Shown one piece after another: positions 1 to 8,515 of a stretch of DNA of 64,000 nt. The DNA is taken from contig CALSFV010000032.1 in NCBI GenBank assembly GCA_943737045.1, positions 879,001-943,000 of the forward strand, read 5' to 3'. The notes under the pieces are model-generated. The model was not told the DNA's origin and ran no database searches. It saw nothing but the letters and a program-made list of their open reading frames with translations. How positions within the stretch are numbered: position 1 is the first letter of the stretch; every line of letters begins with the position of its first letter. The stretch is from Parapristionchus giblindavisi (Eukaryota; Nematoda; Chromadorea; Rhabditida; Diplogasteridae). Made by a program: the position numbers and the translations under genes.

Positions 1-313
1 TCAGCATACATCCATGCAATGACACCGTTATTTCGTACGTGTTATTGAATATGATTTCAAGCACTTCAGAGATAGGTAATGCAATATTTTCGATAAATGA
101 TAAGTCAATATTTATAAGCTCTCAATGTTTATAATCGCATTATGCAAGAAGAGTTTTTTCCATTTCTCTATTTGTGCACAGATCTCATGTAGGATGAATT
201 GCGGCTTTTGAAAATTGCCTAAATCAGGGTAGTGTGGTGGGGTAGGGAGCACATTATTATCGATTGCCTAAACGCTCATGAATGTTGTCGCTAGTAGGTT
301 TTCAATAAATCGC
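1..313. repeat. Partial copy of palindrome right-arm sequence
   Basis: This segment matches 4822-5137 in the same orientation, and 3608-3923 in inverted orientation, with only scattered differences. It enters the window already inside the repeat. On the minus strand its first bases encode a decayed reverse-transcriptase YADD region, as in the palindrome. At about 314 it is joined to sequence that elsewhere lies at 7314, so about 2.2 kb present between these parts in the second copy is absent here. Confidence 0.85.
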
Positions 314-1706
314 GGAGTGCTAAGCGAGGCGTTTATTCCTTTTCTCCGGCGGTCCTCTTTTTATATAGAACTTTATCTCTTTATTTAGTCAGCTACTCTC
401 CTCATCTGTCCTTCCTCCGCCCACTCGTTCTACTTCAGAACGGAGATGGTGTCAGTTCATTGATTTATTGATTTGATGGAGGATGACAATATTGATTGAT
501 TGATTGAGCATATGGATAATGACATTTTCGATGCACTCGCCGTTTTTGCATAGTGGGTCGATTTGGAAAATTCGTTGTTTCGCTTATAAATCGCCATTTT
601 TACCTTCGTTTCATATCAATCGGCCTGATTGTACTCTGATCAATCAATCAAAATATTATTACTGCTGTTAGTAGTTGGTTCGTATCCCACACGGTTTTGG
701 TCAATTAGTTATCGATTGATACTATAACATCAATCGATAATGTAATAATTGGAGAGTGAGAGGGGTTTCTCTAGAAATGGATCTATTCGAAGGATTTAGG
801 ATTATTTTAATTTCGTTTTTTATGGCGCACTAAAAAATAGTGGAAAACGGAAAATGGCGACTTTCCGGGGTCTAAAAAGTACACTGGAAAACCGAAAATG
901 GAAACTCGAAATTTGAATTCGCGGGCGCGAATAAGGCGCGGGAATTCAAATTCTGACATTCTAACTGGATTTTCGGAACCTGTTTTTTGGCCCGGGGTAA
1001 TTTACATAAGTTCTGCATTTGCAGAACTGCTCCCCTGCAATTGGCAATTGATCTTTGATCTCTTGCATCTTTGATCTCTTCATCGTTCTTTCAATCATTC
1101 CTTCTTCAGCCTTTGATATCCCATTTGTATGTTTTTTTCCTGATATACCTCTTGCTTTCTCTAAATTAATTTAAAGTTGTGAATTAGATTAAATTAATGA
1201 ACCTGCATTTGCAGAACTGCTCCCCTGCTAGGGGGAGGCATGCCCTCCCATTTTAGGGAGGGCAGTCCAATGGGGGCCCGTGCTCCCCGCCCTCTCCTCC
1301 AAATGGGAGAGCGCTGGACTGAAACGAAGAAGGAGAAGAAATTTGTAATTATATTAAATTTTATTAGGGTTTGGACGAGAGAGTGCGAAAAAGGAGAGAG
1401 CAATTCCTCATTTTAGCTTCGCATTCCACAATGGCAGGGTCGGTTTTTACACATTTAACATCACATTTAGACCGCGCAATGGAGAAATAGATATTAATTG
1501 AAAAATGGCGAGTGGTGACACAGTGTTCTATAGACTTTGAAAGCGAAAACGACCGCTCAACATAGAAACTCTCTCAAATGCAATCGTCTTTCGCTTGTCT
1601 GGCTATGGAAACAAAATGGCTTGAACCAGAACACTGTGGTGAATGATAGAGAGTTTAATGCAAATTTTCCCCGGGCCAAAAAACAGGAAAGTGCCGGATT
1701 TTCTGC
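314..1706. repeat. Direct duplication, copy A (matches 7314-8515)
   Basis: The sequence runs almost identically to 7314-8515, at a constant offset of about 7000 up to position 1034. Copy A then has about 190 extra bases (roughly 1039-1228) flanked by direct repeats of about 25 bp that contain the motif cagaactgctcccctgc. It begins with a short inverted fragment of the histone H2A 3' end (about 316-360). The match ends at 1706, where copy B passes into the 41-bp satellite. No protein gene was recognised; the open frames are short and shared by both copies. Confidence 0.85.
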
Positions 1707-1942
1707 GGTTATAAAACTTATATAAAACCGAAATTTCATTTTTTCGACCTTTATGAAGCGTAAGAACTTAAATTCCTACTTAACATCCTTTTTAAACCGC
1801 AGAAAACTGCAGTTGGAAAGCCAGAATTTGAATTCCCGCACCTTTTTTTCGCGCCCGCGAATTCAAATTGTCGAGTTTCCATGTGCTTTTTTAGACCCTG
1901 GAAAGTCGCCATTTTCCGTTTTCCACTATTTTTTAGTGCGCC
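824..1942. mobile_element. MITE-like element with nested terminal inverted repeats
   Basis: The outer ends are inverted copies of each other: ggcgcactaaaaaatagtgg at 824 and its complement ending at 1942. The similarity extends inward for about 130-150 bp with small indels. A second, inner inverted pair (gttttttggcccgggg near 982 and ccccgggccaaaaaac near 1671) bounds the interior, so one palindromic element may sit inside another. No transposase is visible, which suggests a non-autonomous element. A clear target-site duplication was not found. Copy B at 7824 keeps the left end, but its right end is replaced by satellite. Confidence 0.55.
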
Positions 1943-2105
1943 ATTAGTTTGATCTTTGAACAATACGTATTACATAAGTTGTTCACTGAATTAGTGTCAT
2001 TACAGTGCTTTCCCGATGCGATCCACGCGGGAATCGAACCGAGGACCGAAGTCGAGCCGGGAGCTGTAGGAGGGGAGTGTGGTCTTTGATCTTTAATCTT
2101 TTCGT

Positions 2106-2222
2106 AGATTGTAATCTGATCAATCAATCAAAACATTATAACTGTTAGTAGTTGGTTCATATCCCACACGATTTTGGTCAATTAGTTATCGATTGATATT
2201 ATAACATCAATCGATAATGTAA
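2106..2222. repeat. Third copy of a 115-bp ATCGAT-rich repeat
   Basis: About 115 bp match 637-752 and 7637-7751 at high identity, including the words gttagtagttggttc and atcgataatgtaata. The unit contains inverted copies of ATCGATTGAT/ATCAATCGAT. It is a dispersed repeat with no coding potential that I could see. Confidence 0.7.
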
Positions 2223-3011
2223 TAAATGGTCAAGGGTGAGTCGGTCACTCGGCCATCGTGAATATGATCATAGAGATTATCGATCCGAAACAATTCAAAC
2301 ACCGAATGAATGTACGATATAAGAAGGGGGTACGGTAGGCAGATATAAGGTGCACTGGGGTGCAATCGTAATTCCTATCACACTAGTCTTGGTGGATATA
2401 AGAAGTTTTTCGCGGAAATTGATAAATGCATAGTATCGATTAGATGTACTATTTTTGTAGTATAGTGTACTTTTGTGAGTTGGATATCGTGCATCAATAA
2501 ATCAATAGATTCATTTAATCGTTAAATACATCTATCCTATTATTCAATCAATCAATCGATATTTTCAGCCCTCTCATCGGCTCGTTCCGTCGAAATGTTC
2601 ACTCTCGGATGGGAGGATGTGTACCAGGTATTTATAGCCGATCGATAGCTGCTCAATCTCGGTATACTGTAGAATAACATAGTGGGATATTGTGGGTATC
2701 TGCAGGGTGTAGTACACCTAATGTGATATTGTAGGGTATTATAGTGTCATCTAGATGAAAAAAAAGTATGTATTGTTCGACCTGAACTTGTAGTTTCATA
2801 GGTGGGGGGGGGGGGTCGCATATACGAAACATTCGATTTTACACATATTTTTTAAAAATTCTGATGGGTTCCTTAAAAGTCAGGGCAACGGAGATGAGAA
2901 TAACTGTCGATTCTTTTGGTCGATAATTGTGGAATGAAGGATGTGGGGTGTAGTTGTGGTGCGCTGAGCGTGTTCATGTCCGACGACGTTTCTCAATGTG
3001 CATCATTCCTG
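2223..3011. other. Unassigned intergenic sequence
   Basis: I see no gene, RNA or element here. It is AT-rich with several ATCGAT and ATTGATT words. A guanine homopolymer near 2801-2814 could be an assembly weak point. The short frame opening at 2916 only gains meaning at 3012, where histone H2A similarity begins. Confidence 0.4.
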
Positions 3012-3226
3012 TGTGTCGGAGCCGGAGCCCCATTCTACCTTGTTGCCGTCCTTGAGTACCTCGCCATGCTGAGGTTCTCGAGCTCGCTGGCAACGCCGCT
3101 CGTGACAACAAGAACGACGAGGAGCTAAACAAGCTCATGGCTGGATTCACCATCGCTCAAGGAGGTGTTATTCCCAACATCAACGCCGTTCTTCTCCCCA
3201 AGAAGACCGCCGGGGAAAAGGAATAA
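3012..3226 (+). pseudogene. Histone H2A relic, internally deleted and frameshifted
   Basis: The frame at 3012 reads [17 protein letters not shown], the start of the conserved H2A alpha-2/3 region. A frameshift then follows; in another frame the residues [14 protein letters not shown] can be read. The usual segment around KTRIIPRHLQLAIR is missing, and the match resumes with [19 protein letters not shown] and ends with [11 protein letters not shown] and a stop at 3224-3226. The N-terminal tail and first helix are absent. With a deletion and a frame change it cannot make a working H2A, so it is a pseudogene fragment. Part of its 3' end recurs in inverted orientation at 7282-7356 and 316-360. 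Confidence 0.85.
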
Positions 3227-3266
3227 ACGCCTAGCTTAGCACTCACGGCTAAACCCAGAACCCAAC

Positions 3267-3282
3267 GGCCCTCTTTAGGGCC
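3267..3282 (+). terminator. Histone mRNA 3' stem-loop
   Basis: The sequence ggccctctttagggcc forms a six-base-pair stem with a four-base loop. This fits the 3' end signal of replication-dependent histone mRNAs, which is bound by SLBP. It lies 41 bp after the H2A stop, a normal spacing. A purine-rich downstream element is not obvious. It supports descent of the H2A relic from a replication-dependent gene and not from a polyadenylated copy. Confidence 0.8.
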
Positions 3283-3285
3283 ACA

Positions 3286-4340
3286 ATCCTATACCAAATC
3301 AAGTTTGATCTCAAATATGTCTATGAATAAAGCTCATGCATTTCAATTATTGACTGTGTATCTAATCGATGATCGAAATCAGCTATCAGCTAAGTTTTGC
3401 ATTGTGGATTTGAGATCACTCACACAGATATTACGGTAGGGTCGGGACGACTACCGAAGTTTGGAATAAATGTGTACATCGGAATTCTGTGAGACTTAGG
3501 CGGTTCTAAGTAAGCCTACTCTTCTATTTGAGACAATGAATTCAGATGTTACGGTAGTCACGGTAGATTAGGGTATTCTAGATATGCGTTCGTTAACCTC
3601 TCCAACAATCCGCGATTTATTGAAAACCTACTAGCGACAACATTCATGAGCGTTTAGGCAATCGATAATAATGTGCTCCCTACCCCACCACACTACCCTG
3701 ATTTAGGCAATTTTCAAAAGCCGCAATTCATCCTACATGAGATCTGTGCACAAATAGAGAAATGGAAAAACTCTTCTTGCAGAATGCGATTATAAACATT
3801 GAGAGCTTATAAATATTGACTTATCATTTATCGAAAATATTGCATTACCTATCTCTGAAGTGCTTGAAATCATATTCAATAACACGTACGAAATAACGGT
3901 GTCATTGCATGGATGTATGCTGATGATATCAAAATTTACAAAGCTTTTTGTAAAGAATAAAATACATGCGCTCCTCTGCAATCAGCCCTAGATATCATCA
4001 CAAAATGGGCAGATGAAAGAGTCCAGAATATTCGTTTTCTAATTATTTCGTTTTCTAATCTATTTTCAGCCGCCTACGATCATATTCAATTCATCGATAA
4101 ATTTGCAAATGAGAAAATAGTTTTCCCGAAATTTATGTTATGTAAAATATTGTAATCGAGAAATGAACTATCTCTCTCTATCTCTCTTTTAGTTAAAATT
4201 CCGACCTCTCCTTCTCCCCCCATGGGGAGCTCCAATCGTTTCTTTCTCCTATAATCAATCCCAATCCTACCCAATTCTACTCCCCTTCTTTAAACCGTTA
4301 ACATCGATTGATTGAGCTTGTCCGAATCCGCCATCGTACT
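3286..4340. repeat. Left arm of large palindrome
   Basis: Inverted copy of 4405-5199 plus 5611-5870. The inner 795 bp (3546-4340) pair with 4405-5199 with no net indel, since paired coordinates always sum to 8745. The outer 260 bp (3286-3545) pair with 5611-5870. A 64-bp spacer (4341-4404) separates the arms. Both arms hold the same decayed LINE fragment and the same short open frames. The homology continues outward on the left into the H2A tail, whose inverted counterpart on the right lies beyond the LINE at 7282-7356. Confidence 0.9.
3897..4022 (+). pseudogene. Reverse transcriptase relic (YADD region), left arm
   Basis: Translation gives a decayed match to the LINE at 5871-7281 around its active site: MYADDIKIYKA, then a stop, then a trace resembling APLQSALDIITKWADE. 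It contains stop codons and is only about 40 codons long. It is a dead fragment of the same LINE family. Confidence 0.75.
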
Positions 4341-4722
4341 ATGCTCAGATACAAGATTATGCCATGCATGTCTAGGAAACAGCCTCGTTTCGGTGCAAAC
4401 CAACAGTACTATGGCGGATTCGGACAAGCTCAATCAATCGATGTTAACGGTTTAAAGAAGGGGAGTAGAATTGGGTAGGATTGGGATTGATTATAGGAGA
4501 AAGAAACGATTGGAGCTCCCCATGGGGGGAGAAGGAGAGGTCGGAATTTTAACTAAAAGAGAGATAGAGAGAGATAGTTCATTTCTCGATTACAATATTT
4601 TACATAACATAAATTTCGGGAAAACTATTTTCTCATTTGCAAATTTATCGATGAATTGAATATGATCGTAGGCGGCTGAAAATAGATTAGAAAACGAAAT
4701 AATTAGAAAACGAATATTCTGG

Positions 4723-4848
4723 ACTCTTTCATCTGCCCATTTTGTGATGATATCTAGGGCTGATTGCAGAGGAGCGCATGTATTTTATTCTTTACAAAAA
4801 GCTTTGTAAATTTTGATATCATCAGCATACATCCATGCAATGACACCG
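4723..4848 (-). pseudogene. Reverse transcriptase relic (YADD region), right arm
   Basis: Inverted duplicate of the 3897-4022 relic, with the same stop codon and the same residual YADD motif on the minus strand. Its presence in both arms shows that the LINE fragment was there before the palindrome formed. Confidence 0.75.
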
Positions 4849-5199
4849 TTATTTCGTACGTGTTATTGAATATGATTTCAAGCACTTCAGAGATAGGTAA
4901 TGCAATATTTTCGATAAATGATAAGTCAATATTTATAAGCTCTCAATGTTTATAATCGCATTCTGCAAGAAGAGTTTTTCCATTTCTCTATTTGTGCACA
5001 GATCTCATGTAGGATGAATTGCGGCTTTTGAAAATTGCCTAAATCAGGGTAGTGTGGTGGGGTAGGGAGCACATTATTATCGATTGCCTAAACGCTCATG
5101 AATGTTGTCGCTAGTAGGTTTTAAATAAATCGCGGATTGTTGGAGAGGTTAACGAACGCATATCTAGAATACCCTAATCTACCGTGACTACCGTAACAT

Positions 5200-5610
5200 T
5201 TAGAGAGGAGAGTCATTAGTGATCTTTGTATGTGTTATTCGATTATGTCCGGTTCCACCATTATCGATCGCTCATCTTTTTACTTATACAAACCTTTACG
5301 AGATCGAACCTCCTCATTCGGCATCCACATCGAAGCGACCACAAGCACAGCCCGATTCCACTCCTTTCCTGTTCGAACGGCCCGATGGTACTCCCAATTA
5401 CCTCCACTCATCACTTCATCAACCAATCCCAGTATCTTCAAAAACCGGCTTTCCCATCACCCCATCATTCACGAATTACGTCCTTTGTAAATCTCCCCCC
5501 CCCCCCCCAGTCTGGAGAGTCAACACTATATTATATCATGTTCTTTATCCCTTTGAATTTTTCTCATGTCTCGTTGCGCCTCGGGCGTAGATAAATTAAT
5601 TAATTAACAT
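5200..5610. other. 411-bp segment inserted in palindrome right arm
   Basis: This stretch is absent from the left arm. It holds a run of 12 cytosines near 5498-5509 and ends in an ATTAATTAATTAA-like tract. Three overlapping plus-strand frames stay open through much of it, which points to a lack of stops in C-rich sequence and not to a gene. No terminal repeats or target-site duplication were found, so it may be an insertion in one arm or a deletion from the other. Confidence 0.6.
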
Positions 5611-5870
5611 CTGAATTCATTGTCTCAAATAGAAGAGTAGGCTTACTTAGAACCGCCTAACTCTCACAGAATTCCGATGTACACATTTATTCCAAACTTC
5701 GGTAGTCGTCCCGACCCTACCGTAATATCTGTGTGAGTGATCTCAAATCCACAATGCAAAACTTAGCTGATAGCTGATTTCGATCATCGATTAGATACAC
5801 AGTCAATAATTGAAATGCATGAGCTTTATTCATAGACATATTTGAGATCAAACTTGATTTGGTATAGGAT

Positions 5871-7281
5871 CCCTTTTCTGCCGCATCTTCGAGCGCCTTT
5901 TGTGCAAACCAATAATCAATCACTGTGAATCGTTAGAAATATTTCCTGATGAGCAATATGGTTTTCGAAAGAAAAGATCACGAGAAATGCAAATGCTTGA
6001 GGTTCTAGAACATTGGACCACGTCTATTAGTGACGGTAAACCTGTCGATGTCATTTATTTTGATTTTGCTAAAGCTTTTGACAGAGTATCGCACAATAAG
6101 CTTTTAATGAAATTAAGCAAGATTGGTCTCTCGACTAGAACTACAAATTGGATATCCGGGTATCTGCAAAATCGCACTTTCCAAGTAAGAATACACGATA
6201 AATTGTCAAAGTCACTGCCCGTTACTAGTGGTGTACCCCAAGGTTCAGTATTAGGCCCTTTACTTTTCCTGATCTATACCTCAGAAATTCCATCCCTTGT
6301 CCAAAATAATGGTGTCATTGCAAGGATGTACGCGGATGATATCAAAATTTTCAAAGCTATTGAGGATGAAAATTCATCCGCTCCCCTACAGTCTGCTATA
6401 GATGCCATCACTAAATGGGCGGATGATTGGCAACTCCCACTAGCCGCCCATAAATGCAATTCACTACATCTTGGTAGAGCTAATACCAAGAAGACATACT
6501 CAATCGGGTCACAAAACTTGACTCAAAAGGATCTAGTCAGAGACCTGGGTTTCATTATTCAGAAATCTTTAACCTTCACAGATCACTGTAAAAATATTGC
6601 TATAAAAGGTAAAACAGCATGCCATATTATCCTACGAGCACTGAGGACCAAAAATGTGGATGTCCTCCTTAGTGCATATACGATATATATAAGACCAATC
6701 CTTGAAAGCGCATCAGCAGTTTTTAATCCGTTCAAAAAGCACGACAAAATAGTCATCGAAAGAGTACAGAATTATTTCACAAGAAGGCTATTTATGCGCT
6801 GTTACAGCCATACCTGGGATACTGTGCCCTGTAGCGCACTGAGAAACACCCAGTTGGGCATAGAGTCCTTAGAGAAGCGCAGAGAGCACGTAGATTTGAG
6901 GACAGCCATGAACCTACTTAGAGGAAAATATAAAATATCCAATAAAAAATCCCACTATTTTCGCCCTTATACCACACGAAACAGACTCAACTTTAACAAC
7001 CCCGGATCTAGATTTAATTATAGACATTACAGCTTCTTTCCTAGAGCGGCAAGACTTTTGGTACAACCTGGCAATCAAATAGAGTTTCCCTAACCAATTA
7101 TGTTTAGTCCCTATTGTTCCAAAGATTCGTCCATTATTCTACTCTTTAACCCGTGAGAATTTCATTGTCATTAGCTTTATCATCATTTTCTTGTCTCGAT
7201 TCATTTCGTTTCTTTTACTTCTATCACACGTTTCACTGTTTACTCATGAATACGTATAAATATTATTATTATTATTAATCT
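5871..7281 (+). mobile_element. 5'-truncated CR1/L2-like LINE, 3' portion
   Basis: The element starts abruptly inside the reverse transcriptase domain, runs through its stop codon at 7093 and a short 3' UTR, and ends in an (ATT)n tail at about 7259-7278. Severe 5' truncation and a microsatellite tail are typical of LINEs of the CR1/L2/Jockey groups copied by target-primed reverse transcription. It lies within the inverted copy of the H2A 3' region: sequence before 5871 and after 7281 is continuous in the left arm apart from a few lost bases. It therefore inserted after the palindrome formed. Confidence 0.85.
5873..7093 (+). CDS. LINE reverse transcriptase, C-terminal part (partial)
   Basis: An open frame of about 405 codons without an authentic start; similarity begins at the first codons (LFCRIFERLL), so the N-terminal endonuclease and first RT motifs are lost. 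Visible RT motifs are FDFAKAFD (first catalytic Asp), SGVPQGSVLGPLLF, and YADDIKIF (catalytic Asp pair). After the palm comes the usual non-LTR C-terminal region with a RVQNYFTRR motif and a HYSFFPRAARL ending. The frame has no stops, so the insertion is young relative to the decayed relics in the palindrome. It would have reverse-transcribed the element RNA at the nicked target, but this copy cannot mobilise itself. Clade assignment (CR1/L2-like) is tentative. Confidence 0.85.
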   Translation, partial: LFCRIFERLLCKPIINHCESLEIFPDEQYGFRKKRSREMQMLEVLEHWTTSISDGKPVDVIYFDFAKAFDRVSHNKLLMKLSKIGLSTRTTNWISGYLQNRTFQVRIHDKLSKSLPVTSGVPQGSVLGPLLFLIYTSEIPSLVQNNGVIARMYADDIKIFKAIEDENSSAPLQSAIDAITKWADDWQLPLAAHKCNSLHLGRANTKKTYSIGSQNLTQKDLVRDLGFIIQKSLTFTDHCKNIAIKGKTACHIILRALRTKNVDVLLSAYTIYIRPILESASAVFNPFKKHDKIVIERVQNYFTRRLFMRCYSHTWDTVPCSALRNTQLGIESLEKRREHVDLRTAMNLLRGKYKISNKKSHYFRPYTTRNRLNFNNPGSRFNYRHYSFFPRAARLLVQPGNQIEFP

Positions 7282-8515
7282 AAAGAGGGCCGTTGGGTTC
7301 TGGGTTTAGCCGTGAGTGCTAAGCGAGGCGTTTATTCCTTTTCTCCGGCGGTCCTCTTTTTATATAGAACTTTATCTCTTTATTTAGTCAGCTACTCTCC
7401 TCATCTGTCCTTCCTCCGCCCACTCGTTCTACTTCAGAACGGAGATGGTGTCAGTTCATTGATTTATTGATTTGATGGAGGATGACAATATTGATTGATT
7501 GATTGAGAATATGGATAATGACATTTTCGATGCACTCGCCGTTTTTGCATAGTGGGTCGATTTGGAAAATTCGTTGTTTCGCTTATAAATCGCCATTTTT
7601 ACCTTCGTTTCATATCAATCGGCCTGATTGTACTCTGATCAATCAATCAAAATATTATTACTGCTGTTAGTAGTTGGTTCGTATCCCACACGGTTTTGGT
7701 CAATTAGTTATCGATTGATACTATAACATCAATCGATAATGTAATAATTGGAGAGTGAGAGGGGTTTCTCTAGAAATGGATCTATTCGAAGGATTTAGGA
7801 TTATTTTAATTTCGTTTTTTATGGCGCACTAAAAAATAGTGGAAAACGGAAAATGGCGACTTTCCGGGGTCTAAAAAGTACACTGGAAAACCGAAAATGG
7901 AAACTCGAAATTTGAATTCGCGGGCGCGAATAAGGCGCGGGAATTCAAATTCTGACATTCTAACTGGATTTTCGGAACCTGTTTTTTGGCCCGGGGTAAT
8001 TTACATAAGTTCTGCATTTGCAGAACTGCTCCCCTGCTAGGGGGAGGCATGCCCTCCCATTTTAGGGAGGGCAGTCCAATGGGGGCCCGTGCTCCCCGCC
8101 CTCTCCTCCAAATGGGAGAGCGCTGGACTGAAACGAAGAAGGAGAAGAAATTTGTAATTATATTAAATTTTATTAGGGTTTGGACGAGAGAGTGCGAAAA
8201 AGGAGAGAGCAATTCCTCATTTTAGCTTCGCATTCCGCCATGGCAGGGTCGGTTTTTACACATTTTACATCACATTTAGACCGCGCAATGGAGAAATAGA
8301 TATTAATTGAAAAATGGCGAGTGGTGACACAGTGTTCTATAGACTTTGAAAGCGAAAACGACCGCTCAACATAGAAACTCTCTCAAATGCAATCGTCTTT
8401 CGCTTGTCTGGCTATGGAAACAAAATGGCTTGAACCAGAACACTGTGGTGAATGATAGAGAGTTTAATGCAAATTTTCCCCGGGCCAAAAAACAGGAAAG
8501 TGCCGGATTTTCTGC
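7282..8515. repeat. Direct duplication, copy B, running into the satellite
   Basis: 7282-7356 is the inverted H2A 3' end (stem-loop side first), continuing the palindrome right arm. From 7314 on, the sequence matches 314-1706. It includes the left half of the MITE-like element (from 7824) and lacks the extra 190 bp of copy A. The match ends at about 8515 within ccggattttctgc, directly followed by the first 41-bp satellite monomer. Confidence 0.85.

Larger units (their letters stand above)
4405..5870. repeat. Right arm of large palindrome, with 411-bp insertion
   Basis: Reverse complement of the left arm: 4405-5199 pairs with 3546-4340, and 5611-5870 pairs with 3286-3545. The pairing is interrupted by 5200-5610, which has no counterpart on the left. 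The arm is broken again at 5871 by the LINE and resumes at 7282 with the inverse of the H2A 3' end. Confidence 0.9.

Noticed and set aside
4086..4955. Paired 62- and 63-residue open frames in the palindrome arms
   Set aside because: Identical in both arms by inversion, no family match, one overlaps a decayed reverse transcriptase on the other strand.
5219..5594. Three overlapping open frames of 86-123 codons
   Set aside because: All in one C-rich insert; simultaneous openness of three frames and low complexity argue against coding.
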